Source: Paraspadella gotoi (Eukaryota > Chaetognatha). Taken from it: DNA of 64,000 nt. This document shows positions 1-10,969 of the stretch, one piece after another. The notes under the pieces are model-generated. The model was not told the origin of the DNA, made no database searches, and saw nothing but the letters and a program-made list of their open reading frames with translations. Location: the NCBI GenBank assembly GCA_051294375.1, contig CM119263.1:28041790-28105789 (forward strand). The letters run 5' to 3'. The position numbers were made by a program, and so were the translations under genes. Each line of letters begins with the position of its first letter. Position 1 is the first letter of the stretch.

Positions 1-418
1 GGTGAGGTGAGCTGGGATCGACTTTGGTCAAGACTGCCTTTTTTATGAGTTGGTGATTGGCCGCGGGGGAAGGGTGAAACGAGAGACGAGTTTTCGAGGC
101 GAGAATTCGGTGTCAGTTAGACTTTACCCATCGTTTTTTCTGTTTTAGAGGGCCTGCTTGGGAGAAAAGAAATTGATACTTGGGCTGAAGCGCTCTCTGG
201 AGAAGGATTGGCTGACTGGCTGTGGCTCTAGAAAGAGTTCAGGTTATAAATATGGGAGGACAAGAGAGAGAGAGAGAGAGCGAGAGAGATGAGAGGGAAG
301 CTCGAGAGAAAGGTTTTTTTTTTACAAACTTTATGCATAAAATTTAAAATTTTACGCTACAAACGCCTAGAGTTGTTGCTCGTTAAAAAGGAAACAGAAA
401 CTAGTTGTAACAATACAG
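1..418. other. Unique left flank, no gene seen
   Basis: Sequence before the first copy of the duplicated block. It holds a short (GA)n run near 262-291 and short open frames without splice or start context. I see no gene. Confidence 0.6.
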
Positions 419-1334
419 TGTATGTCTTATGCCACACGTCATCAATCACCGAAATAGATCCCCGACAGGGACGAAATTGTCACGACGCGCCGTCGCGGTG
501 ATACGTGAGAAGGGATACATCCGCCGCTGTTGGCGCAAGAGTGAAGGGCACGAAGGTTAACTTGCTTCCGATCTAAATAGGAATGGGGGCCTTGTCAAGG
601 TTCATTTGCACATACCATAAAACAAATAATTTATTTGCTTCAAGAATGATATTCACGTACGGTTATGAACAGAAATGGTAAGGAGAGAGACAGAACTGAT
701 TTTTTACTCTCAAAAAACAATCGTATATAAGTTTTATTTGGAAATAGAACGTTAAAATTAATACCAAAGATAAATGACCCCCGGTAGTTTGGAATTTATT
801 CGGTCTTTCATACCAGAAGAAAAAATTGAACTTAGTAGACTAGAAATAAAAATTTTTATTCGGTGATGAAAAAAAATAGCACAAGTACCTTCGAAGACTT
901 TCTGTCTTTCTCTAGGTTGCCCAAAGTTATGTATTTTTAAAATTAACATTATTATTTCTACGAAGTTTCAATTTTCATTCTGGGTTATGCAAAGACCCGA
1001 TAAATGCTCACACTATGTCATCTTGATCTAATCTGCCAAATCATGACTCTGAAAATCTATTCAAATGACGTAGTGTTGGTATATATTTAGTTTAACGAAC
1101 CGGATACTTGTCGAATCGAGTTTTTCCGCTACGTAAGTGACAGTTTTCGATCTCTTTGCCGTCATTTTTTAGTTTCAATTTCCGGATGACCTAATAGAAC
1201 AAAAAAGAATAATAACAGTTTGGTTTAGTTAAGTATGTTTTAATTTTAAGAGATGCGACGACACTTAAATCAGTTGACAGTTTTCTCCCGCGCCCTTGCT
1301 TTCACGTTCGATGCGGACAGAATCCACCGGACCT

Positions 1335-1600
1335 GATTAGCAGCGCCACTTCTCGCCCTACCTTCAATGTGCAGGTACCTTTCCTGGACCACACTCCAGC
1401 CCTTACTTCCTCGCTTAATCCTTCCTGTCCTGACTCACTCGCGCCCCGGCTTTCTCGCCTCACTTTTAATTTACAGTTCCCTACCTGCATTCACTCGAGC
1501 CCCGCTTTCGCCTTACCTTTCAGTAGCGACACAGCAATCCTGCCTTACCTTCTATGCCGACAATATCCTGCCGACCTCGTCCGACGTCTGCATCGTCAGC
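1335..1600. repeat. Degenerate C-rich tandem repeat
   Basis: Roughly 50-base units repeat motifs like CGAGCCCCGCTTTCGCCT and TATCCTGCC about four to five times, very imperfectly. The same array recurs at about 9247-9500 in the second copy, with the motifs clearer there. Short frames across it shift between copies, so it is not treated as coding. Confidence 0.5.
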
Positions 1601-3725
1601 GCCAAAATCACAATCGACAAAGGAGTTTTCTTCTTTTCTGTTGCTGATAGACGGAGGTTGGGACTCTTGGCGGCGACTTCCTCAGGGGAGAGCGCCTTGC
1701 GAGGGCGTTGGTTCCAATGTATTTTATGAAATATTATGAAACAGGGCAGGTGCTCTGTAGTTAATAAACTGGAAAGTTGAAAGATCTTGATTGAAAGCTA
1801 GCGGGGTTAAAAACGAAAAAAAAAAAAAAAAAAGAAAAACGGTATGATTATAGTTGTTATCTTTTAAGAGCGATTAGAGAGACCTTCTCTCCATAGGCAT
1901 GTCCAAGTCAGGGGGCAAGATCGCTTATTTATTAAAATTAAGATGAATAATTTCTAAAATTTAATAAAGAAAAACTGCTGCGTCAACGAACAAGTCAGAC
2001 GATTCTCATGTTAGTCGAACAAATGAAAATTCCTTGCAGAATCCGCACCAAGGATTGTTTGTTTGGACGTCGTTGAAGACGTATTCCCCGGTATGAATTC
2101 TTCATCTCTACGATGTTCTCGGAGGTCGCTGCAGGTTGGGCGTTCGAACCGATTTCACATAATTGCCTAAATTATTAAAAATGTAAATTAATATAATTTT
2201 CTAAATTTTTTGTATTTAGCGCTGAAGATTTTTGACCTTTCCATCCCTGTTCTTTCTTTACAATCTTGAACTGCGCGGGAATTTCGCTCAACGTATCGCT
2301 TTTAACAGTATCTCAATCATTAACATTATTTATATCACTTAACCATTTCTAATTTCATACTCCTATTTTTTGGATTTATTCTCCTTTCCTTTCGTTACGA
2401 TGACCACAGTGAGAATAGAGACAATTGCGCTCGATTAATTATCTCTTGCCTGAACGGACGATAATAATGATAGATAGTTTTATTCTGATTTGATTTTTAG
2501 TTATTTTTTAATTTTTTGCTGTTTATATTTTTCTGTCTTACCATTTATAATCATTTTAACAACATCGCTATATACGCCTTCAGACAGACAATAAAAAAAC
2601 TCTTTTTTGTTTCTTACCAAGTCAGCTCGCCTTTTGCTCGTTGCCGGACAGATGGCGAGCTTTCCTCGCTGTCGAAGGGATTGGCCCTCTGCCGTAGCGA
2701 CGTCGACGCGACGAACGCACCATACTTCTTCGCGCCAGGGAATTATCGATCAGGGTTTAGAAGACTGACTCGGAATATTCGACCTAGAAACAAAGGCAAC
2801 GGGAAGTTGTACGAATTGCAACTTATACTTTTGTTTGACTATCAGTCTAAATTTACTTTTTTTGGTGTTTCGTGAAGGCAGTTTTAATATTTTTATTTAG
2901 TCTTTTGTTTTATAGGTGTCAGTACCAGTAAAAAAATATAAAAAGAATTCCGGAATAAACAAACATATGAAAAAAAATAAAATAAAACAAATAAACCGAT
3001 TTCATAATTAATATTATTTTGATTGAAGAATAAATAAATGAATACTTGTCACCGTTTCCACCACCATTGACGTGCAATCTGTCCAATTCTTTCGGCGAGC
3101 GTTTCAACGCGGGATTCGATTGGGGAATGAAAAACCGGACATGCGCGAAGATGTCGTCGAAAGCACAATCCTCGGCGAAGAACTCCCCTTTGGGAGTCGT
3201 GACTGTTTGAAAACAAAAGATCAGTCCGAGAACAAACAGGTATGAGAATGTATCGAAAAAAATACAGATTCTATCATGAGTGTTGATCATTGAATTAATG
3301 TACTAAAAAGCGAGAGCACATCACACATTTTTTTTTTTTAAGTCATATAACTTTACAAAGGTAAAGAAAGGATTTTAACGAATTTCCAGTCTAAATATTA
3401 CCATTTATAAGACCATTTTGTCTTGATTTTAAAAGTAAATGTTAGATTTTTTGAGTAATGTGTAATTAAGACCTCGGCCAAAGTGGAGACGACGTTCCTC
3501 TCTTCGATCCGTCCCGCGTCATGAGTTCACGATTCCAGCGTCTTGTGAGTTTTTCATGTGTAGGAGGAAACGCGATATTTTCTCTTCGAGAATTTTTAAA
3601 ACCTTAATTGAATTAGGACTTTTTAGATATTAGTTAGTTCCGGGTAAACTTTTAATATATGTTTTACTTTTATTTTTCTTGTATATTCTATTAATTCTTA
3701 TTATTTCATAATTACATTATTATTG

Positions 3726-3786
3726 TATTATTATTATTATTATTCATTATTATTATTATTTATTATTATTATTATTATTATTATTT
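3726..3786. repeat. (ATT)n microsatellite
   Basis: Near-perfect ATT repeats of about 60 bases. The second copy has a longer, more interrupted version at about 11960-12210. Confidence 0.9.
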
Positions 3787-5448
3787 AATTCTTAATAGTT
3801 TTTATTCTTAGTTATTTTAGTATAACTTTTAAATACTTAGAGCAATTCTTTCGACCAATATGCAAAGATCGACAACAAACAGCCGGCGTGTAAACCTATT
3901 TGTTATTTTTCAAAAAGTTATATAATAAGGATGTCATATACCATGATATAAATAATTTACCAAATTGATATCAAGGTTTTTTAAAAAAATCAAAAAACCT
4001 CGTGGATGTGTTTCTTCCTTTCCTCCATTTTGAATGGAAAAGCAAAGTTATTGGAAATACTTTGATATTTGTTTATGTGTCTGAGAATTATTTTATTTTA
4101 ATTTTTTTTTTTTTTTGTCAACGGGACTACAATTGTCGTTCTGCTGTCGGAGGTTTTTATAAGAAAAGAAAACCAGTTAGTTAAACTTGGCAATATTTTA
4201 AGGGAGACGTAAAGAACCTTTGATTTAAAATTAAATTTTGTCGAAATGCCTTTTATGTTATCAAAAAGAAATGAATTCTATCTTATCAACGTTATTCAAA
4301 TGGTTGTTTAAAGGATCATCACCACGCAAGGAGATAATTTGAATTAATTGATTTGTTTTAGGTAATTCGTAGTAGGATTACAAGTGTTTTTTAAATTGTA
4401 ATCACTACTACAAGATTTTACTTTAATAAAATTATCAAAACTTTCTTATTTTTGTCTATTTACTTTTTTTTTTTAAGTTTTGAAGGGTTATTTCTTCTAT
4501 ATTCCACCAAAATAAGAACAACTTTTAAATTTACTGCTTTTGGATATTCTTTGGCGCAATTGTTTCTTTTTCCGTTTATGGACATTCTTTTGCTTAAAAT
4601 ATTAATTTTTGCAAACTTTCCTTATTAAATTTTTTCACTCTTGAGGATTAGACCTATTCTCCCAAACGTTGAGTTAGGGAAACAATTGATGTCGATGCAG
4701 CCTTTCGCCACCTTTTGGAAATTTTTTAAAAGAAATTTCCAACAAAATGCAGGAAATCTCTTCCGAAGCTTCCCCGGAGCCCCAGAAAAAAAAAAATATC
4801 CTATGCATCAAAGTGTTAGACACGCCGATTGCGGGCTTCTGTCGTTTGACTGGCGCGGCGTTGTTTCGCGTCGCGGCGTTGTTTTTGATGTTGGCGGCGT
4901 CGGCGCCCGAGAGAAAACGCCGGCGGCAGACCGGAATCTCGATACGTTCGTGTTGCGGGGTATCATCATTAGGAGAGGAACTACCAGGGTGATAAAACTT
5001 GCTTTATTTGAGTAATATTGAGTTTTATTACGCGTGAGATTTATGATGCATGAAAGTTTTTTTGTTACGAGCAATGAGGCCGTGAGGAATGATTATGGAA
5101 GCTATTCTCTAATAATCTTTATTAACTATCCTATTATAAAATAAAAAAAATGAATTCAAAAATACAATCACGCAGATCTAATGCCTTTTCCTTCCTGCCG
5201 CAAATCTTTCCTTTTCGTTTTCCCGCTTTTCCCTTTTTTTCCGTCGAAGCCGCGCCAGCGCCAGCGGAGGTCACTTGCACTGTTCTCTCCGGAGGCGGGA
5301 GAAAGCGCAGCGGGCAGAGAATGGAGAGAGGCAAAGTCACGGCGTGAGCAGGAGCTCTCTTTTAAGAGACTCGATATCGCCCTTTTGCGTCTTATGATTG
5401 TCTCCGCGTTTCCGAATTCTTTTTTGCTATTTTTCTTTTATTCACTTT

Positions 5449-5449
<1 letters not shown>

Positions 5450-5485
<36 letters not shown>

Positions 5486-5588
5486 ACCCCCCCCCCCCCC
5501 CCCCTTTTTTCATTTTTTTTCCCATTTTTTTTTTTTTTTTCCCCCCCCTTTTTTTTCCCCCCCACCCCCCCCCCCCCCCCCCCCCCCC
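5450..5588. repeat. Poly-C/poly-T burst present in only one copy
   Basis: About 140 bases of almost pure C with T blocks. At the matching place in the second copy (about 13975-14045) there is ordinary T-rich sequence with no poly-C run. A long proline-coding frame across it is an artefact of the homopolymer. Most likely a low-quality read burst. Confidence 0.75.
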
Positions 5589-5837
5589 TTTTTTCCTCCT
5601 CTCTCCATTTCCTTTTTCTCCTTTTTTTTTTCCTTCCTCTGCGAAATGCCTTCAAGTCGTCGGAAGGACATTGCTCCTTCGGGCTTCGACTTTGCGCAGG
5701 ACTTTATCCTCCTCCTCTTTCCTTTCTTTTTCTCCTCCTCCTCTCTCTTCTTCCTAGCTCCTTCCTCGTTCCCTCCTTCCTTCCCGCGTTCGCTTTCTTT
5801 CGCGAAAGATTCTACCAAGCGATACGCGTTTTCGTGT

Positions 5838-6045
5838 TCTGTCTTCTGTCTCTGTCTCTCTCTCTCTCTCTTTCTCTCTCTCTCGCCTCTCTGTCTCTCT
5901 CTCTCTCTCTATCTCTTTTTTTTTCTTTCTCTTCCCTGCATTTTTTTATTTCATATCTCTTCTTTTTTCTCTGACTCGGACTTTCTCTCTCTCGCTCTTC
6001 GCTCTCTCGTCTCTCGTTCTTCTTCTCTCTCTCTCCCTATGTTTT
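5838..6045. repeat. Imperfect (TC)n tract
   Basis: Interrupted CT/TCTC repeats, also present at about 14258-14450 in the second copy. No coding support. Confidence 0.75.
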
Positions 6046-6414
6046 CGCGGATGGATCGCTGTGGGAATGCGACAGAGGGCGCAATAGAAGTCTCGCTCTT
6101 CTTTTGCTTCGGGATCGTTAGCCGAAAAATAAAGCGAAAGGAAAAAAATAGAGCAAAAAATAAAGCAAAATAGCAATCGAGAAAAATACGCTTTGCTTTC
6201 CTTAACCTGTTTTCGTCGAAAAAAGCAACAGAAACGAAACAGAAAAACAAAGGGGAGCGTCGGGTTCAGATGCCCTTGTGAGGCGAAGATTCTGCGCGCG
6301 GTTGCTTTCCGTCGAGCCATTCCACGGCCACGCCTTCGGCGCCATGAGCCTTCACGCCCGGCGCCAAGACTCACGTGGCGCGAACTGGCTTCGTCTCCTC
6401 GTGTCCTATCCTAT

Positions 6415-6860
6415 TCTGGATTTGTACTTCTCTTTTCTAGGGTTTGTCATCTTTTTTTTGTGTTTGTACTCTACTTTTCTAGGGTTTGTCATCTCCCCTA
6501 TTTTCTTTGGTTTTTCGCTCTTTTCTAGGGTTTGCGTCTCTTTTTTTAGGTTTGCACTCTCTTTTGTAGGGTCTGTCCCTCTCCTATTCTGGTGTAGTCT
6601 ATTTTTCGGAATTTAACGCTATTCTTTTTCCAGTTTGTTCTCTCTTTATTTAGGGTTTGTACCTTTCCTCTTTCTGCGTTCATATTCTATTAATAAGTGC
6701 TTAACTTCTTACTGTTCTAGTTTGTTCTCTATTTTTTTAAGTTTACTCTCTATTAGATTTTGTTCCATTCCTTTCTGCCATTAAACTCTCTTTGTCCCGG
6801 TGATGCTATTTTTATTTTCTTCGTTTTGTTACCCTCTCAAAACTAGTTTTTCTTTTCTAC
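6415..6860. repeat. Degenerate minisatellite, ~20-30 base unit
   Basis: Around a dozen imperfect units based on GTTTGTACTCTCTTTTCTAG. The array recurs at about 14822-15240 in the second copy with different indels. Not telomeric: the TAGGGTTT look-alike comes from this longer unit. Confidence 0.7.
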
Positions 6861-7033
6861 TTGCCGCTGATTGTTTTGTTTTTTGTTTTTGTTTTTTTTT
6901 GAAAATTGTTTGCTACTTCTTTGAAATAAAGATTTTAGTTTAGCAGCTGTTAATCTGTTCTCTCATTATCATTTAGGTTTCATAGTCGAATTTCTTCTCT
7001 TCGTACTTGATCCGCTGCGTTTGCGCCCTGCAA

Positions 7034-7041
7034 TGACGTCA
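7034..7041. promoter_or_regulatory. Perfect CRE palindrome TGACGTCA
   Basis: An eight-base CREB/ATF-type palindrome. It is preserved in the second copy at 15415-15422 and followed there by the same (TC)n tract. No gene start is evident beside it, so function is unproven. Confidence 0.35.
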
Positions 7042-7496
7042 CTGGCCGGGGAACACGTTTTTTTTTCCTCTCCGTTCCATCTCTTCTTTCTGTTCCTCTC
7101 TCCCTTCATGGTCTCTCTCCTCTCTCTCTCTCTCTTCTCTCTTCTCTCTCTCTCTCTCTCTCTCTTACTTTCTCTTTTCGCTGTTATCTCAGTTTTATTT
7201 CGCTCTCTTTCTCTCTCTCTCTCTCTTCTCTTCTCTCTCTCTCTTCTCTCTCTCTCTCATCTCTTTCTCTCTCTCCATTTTTGCTTTGAATGTTCCGACC
7301 AAGAATGGGATGATTTAACCCCGCCAGGGAGGTAGGGGAAACGGTCACGCACAGACGAGCACAAAGAGAGACAGAGACAAGAATAAAAGGGAGAATTTCA
7401 GTCGGGATTCGATTCAGTCCGATTCAAGGTCACATGACTTTTTTTCGTCCATCTCCTCATGTCCCGCGCTAAAGGGTTTTTTTCTGGGAAGGGAGA

Positions 7497-7535
<39 letters not shown>

Positions 7536-7591
7536 CCTCTCTTAATCTCAGACAGAGCTCGAGATTTGCTTATTATCTCAATATCATGCAC

Positions 7592-7601
7592 NNNNNNNNN
7601 N
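7592..7601. other. 10-N gap
   Basis: A placeholder gap. The second copy reads through this point at about 15955-15960 with only about three bases between CATGCAC and CGGCAGC, so the true gap is probably a few bases or none. Confidence 0.85.
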
Positions 7602-8308
7602 CGGCAGCTTTGCTTTTTTTTCAGGCTTCGCGTGCTTACCTTGCACTAGCAATGGCTTGTCTAGTTTTACAAGCTTGATCGAGAGCGCGCCTTTACAGTT
7701 GAATGACTCTTTGCGCTTCACAAATTGGGTCCATATGACACAAATTTAAAATAAAATTTGGATTAGTAATGATTAAGTTTTAAAAACCTTAAAATCTAAA
7801 ATAAGTTTTAATAAATCACATTTATTCATAAAATTATAAATGTTCTTTGTTTTTACTATTTGTTTGTCATCTTTTTAGAAACGTGTTGTAATCGTACAAT
7901 AGTTAAGAATCCAAAGCACGTTCTTTTCCCAAACGTTGTCAAAACTCAACAGCCTCAGTAAACATTTCCCAAAATTTGTTTTGAAATTTTTTTTTAAAGC
8001 GGCGGCTGACAAAGTTGCTAACGGAAAAGAGGCGAAGATGATTAAACAAAAGGCAATGTTTTCCGAAAGCACCCCATTTTAGCCTTAATTCAGAATTAAA
8101 GTGAGTCTTTTGGTTAGTGATTAAAGTTTAGGATTAGGAGATAAAGTTATGGATCAAGGTTAGGGATTAGGTTCGGGATAGGACTTAGGCATTTAGAAAA
8201 AAATTAGCTTTAGATATTAAAGTTAAAATTAAGTTCAGTATTTAGGAACCGAAATTGAGCGCTTTCGGATAATAGTTACCAAATAAAATTGGGAACAGGA
8301 AGGAGAAA

Positions 8309-8333
8309 NNNNNNNNNNNNNNNNNNNNNNNNN
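8309..8333. other. 25-N gap at the junction of the two copies
   Basis: The gap is exactly 25 N, and both copies abut it directly. A fixed 25-N spacer is what some long-read gap-filling tools insert when extensions from both flanks exceed the expected gap. The second 25-N gap, at 43060, also sits between duplicated arms. Confidence 0.8.
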
Positions 8334-10795
8334 TTTATTCGTCTATAAATGCCAACAGTAATCAATCACCGAAATCAGAATCCCGACAGGGAACGAAACT
8401 TTTCAAACGACGCGCCCTGTCGCGAGTGAATCCCGTAGAGGGATTTACATCGCGCTGTGGAAGAGTGGGAAGGGCACGAAGGTTCAACTTGCTTCGATCT
8501 TAAAAATTAGAATGGGGGCCTTGTTCGGTTCTTGCACATAAAAATAAAAACAAAATAATTTATTTGTTCAAGAAATGAAATAGATTCAACGATACGTATG
8601 ACAAGAAATGGTAAGGAAGAAGACAGAACTTGATTTATCTCAAAAACAATCGATATAATTAAGTTTTATTTGAATAGAAGTTAAAAAATTAATAACAGAA
8701 GATAAAAAATGACTTAGTTGGGGAAATTTATTCGGGTCTTTTTCATACCAGAAGAAAATTGAAACTTAGTATGAAATTAAAAATTTATTCGTGATAAATT
8801 AGCACACAGTACTTCGAAAGATTCTGTCTTTCTCTAAGGGTGAAACAGGTTTGTATTTTTTAAAATTAAAACTATGATTTCTACGAGTTTCAATTTTTCT
8901 TCTGGTATATGCAAAGGACCGAATAATGCTCAACTTGTCTTTGAATCTAATCCTGCCAAATCATGATCTGAAAATCTATTCAATGACGTAGTGTTGGTCA
9001 TATATTTAAGTTTACGACCGGATTACTTGTCGAAGTCGAGTTTTCCGCTCAACGAAGTAAGTTCAGATCTCATTGAGTCATTTTTTTTAAGTTTCAATTC
9101 CGGACATGAACGCTAATAGAACAAAAAGAATAATAACAGTCTTGGTTTAGTTAATTAGTTTTAATTTAAGGAGAATTTCGACGACACTAAATCAGTGACC
9201 AGTTCTCCCGCCCGTGCTTCACATTCGATGCGGACAGAATCCCGACCTGATTGCAGCGCCACTTCTCCGCCCTACCTTTCAAATGTGAACAGTATCCTTT
9301 CCTGGCCAACAACTCCAGCCCTACTTCCCGCCTTTCCTTCCTGCCTGACCTCAACTGAGCCCCGCTTCTCGCCTCACCTTTAATTTAACAGTATCCTGCC
9401 TGACATCACTCGAGCCCCGCTTTCGCCTTACCTCAGTGCGACAGCATCCCTGCCTTACCTTCTATGCGACAATATCCCTGCCCGACTCGTCCGACGTCTG
9501 CATCGTCGCGCCAAAAATCCACCAATCGACCAAAAGTGAGTTTTCTTTCCTTTTCTGTGACTGATGACGCGAGTAAGAGGACTTTGGCAGTGCGACTTCC
9601 TCAGGGAGCAGCAGCCTTGCGAGGGGTGGTTCCAAATGTATTTTAAAATGAAATATATTGAAAACAGGCAGGTGCTCCTGTAGTAATAAACTGGGAAGTG
9701 AAAGAATTCTTGATGAAAGCTCGGAGTGGGGTACTGATACTGTCTGTTATCTCTTCTTCAAGAGCTGACCTAGAGAGACCTGTTAACTCAACCAATAGCC
9801 TGTCCCAAGGTCAGCGCGGCAAGATCGCTCTCATTCTATAAACATACAATGAACTAAATTTTAAATCTTTAAGACAAAAAACTGCCTGAGTTCAACGGGC
9901 AAACAACTGTCACACGATTCCAATCCATTAGCGTAAAATCGCACACAAATGAATCATTTTCCTTGCAGAATCCGCACCAAGGATTGTTTGCTTGGACGTC
10001 GTGCGAAACACGTAATTTCGATAGACTTCCTTCATCCTACTATGTTCCTCAGGAGGTCGACTGCAGGTGGGCACGCTCGACCGACCCATTCCCATTAATT
10101 CGCCTAAATTAATTTAACAAATGGTAAATTAACTATAATTCTACAATTTTGTATTTAGACGCTGAAAGCACTTGCACCTTTCCATCCTGTTTCTTTCCTT
10201 TACCAATTTGACTTGCGCGGGACATCTCGCCTCACATCCCGCTATCGCTTCTAACACACAGTATTTATCAATAACATCCCGAACCAATTCAATATCTCAT
10301 ATCACCCTTAACCAATTCTTAAATTTCATACCTCCTACTTTTTTGGCATTTCATTCTCCCCTCTTCTTTCCGCTCACGAATCGACCACAGTGAGAATACC
10401 TAGAAAGCTTGCGCCTCGATAATTCTCTTGCCTGAAACCGGACGTTAAATGTCGTTTTTTTGTTTGTTTTTGTTTTTTTTAATTGCTGTCTATATTTCTT
10501 TTCTGCTTCTCCTAACATATTTATAAACATTCTAAAACATCTCGCGGCCTCACTTCCCCCGGCCTCCGACCGACCCTCCATCTTTTTTGTTTTCTACCAA
10601 CGTCAGCTCGCCCTCTTGCCATCGTTGCGACCCCAGCATGGACCGAAGCTGCCCTCGCCTGTTGAAGGGCTGACTTATCCCGCCGTAGGACCGTCGACCG
10701 GAGAAAACCGACCACTCTTCGGGATTATGATTCAGGCGTTATCGAAGACCTGACTGACTATCGATAGAAACAAAGGAAACCGAAGTTGTAAAACG

Positions 10796-10969
10796 TCGGT
10801 CACCCCCATCCACACCTCCCTCTACCTACTCCCCTCCTCACCCTCCTACTCGTTCTCCGCTACTCCTTTCCTCTCCCCCAGCCCAACCCCCTTCCACTCC
10901 CTCTACCCCTCCCTCCCACCGCCCCCCCCTCACTCCATCCCCGCTTCTTCCCTCCACCTCCTCCCACCT
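10796..10969. repeat. C-rich low-complexity insert found only in the second copy
   Basis: About 170 bases composed almost entirely of C with T and A. It interrupts sequence that is continuous in the first copy near 2808-2815 (GAAGTTGTACGAATTGCAACTT there). This looks like a sequencing burst rather than real DNA. Confidence 0.7.

Larger units (their letters stand above)
419..8308. repeat. First copy of a ~8 kb duplicated block (probable assembly duplicate)
   Basis: From about 419 to the edge of the 25-N gap at 8309 this block matches 8334-17575 in the same order and orientation. Anchors include the AATCAATCACCGAAAT-type start, the minisatellites at 1335 and 6415, the TGACGTCA site at 7034 and the GCTGACAAAGTTGC end at about 8004. 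The copies differ by very frequent one- to three-base indels, many in homopolymers, as expected of two uncorrected long-read extensions of one locus. Long ORFs inside are pyrimidine-tract artefacts, and none keeps its frame between copies. I see no supported gene here. Confidence 0.85.

Noticed and set aside
5181-6173. 330-codon proline/phenylalanine/serine-rich ORF
   Set aside because: Driven by the poly-C burst and (TC)n tract. The second copy lacks the poly-C and does not keep the frame.
6420-6680. Telomere-like TAGGGTTT strings
   Set aside because: They arise within a longer 20-30 base minisatellite unit and are not contiguous telomere repeats.
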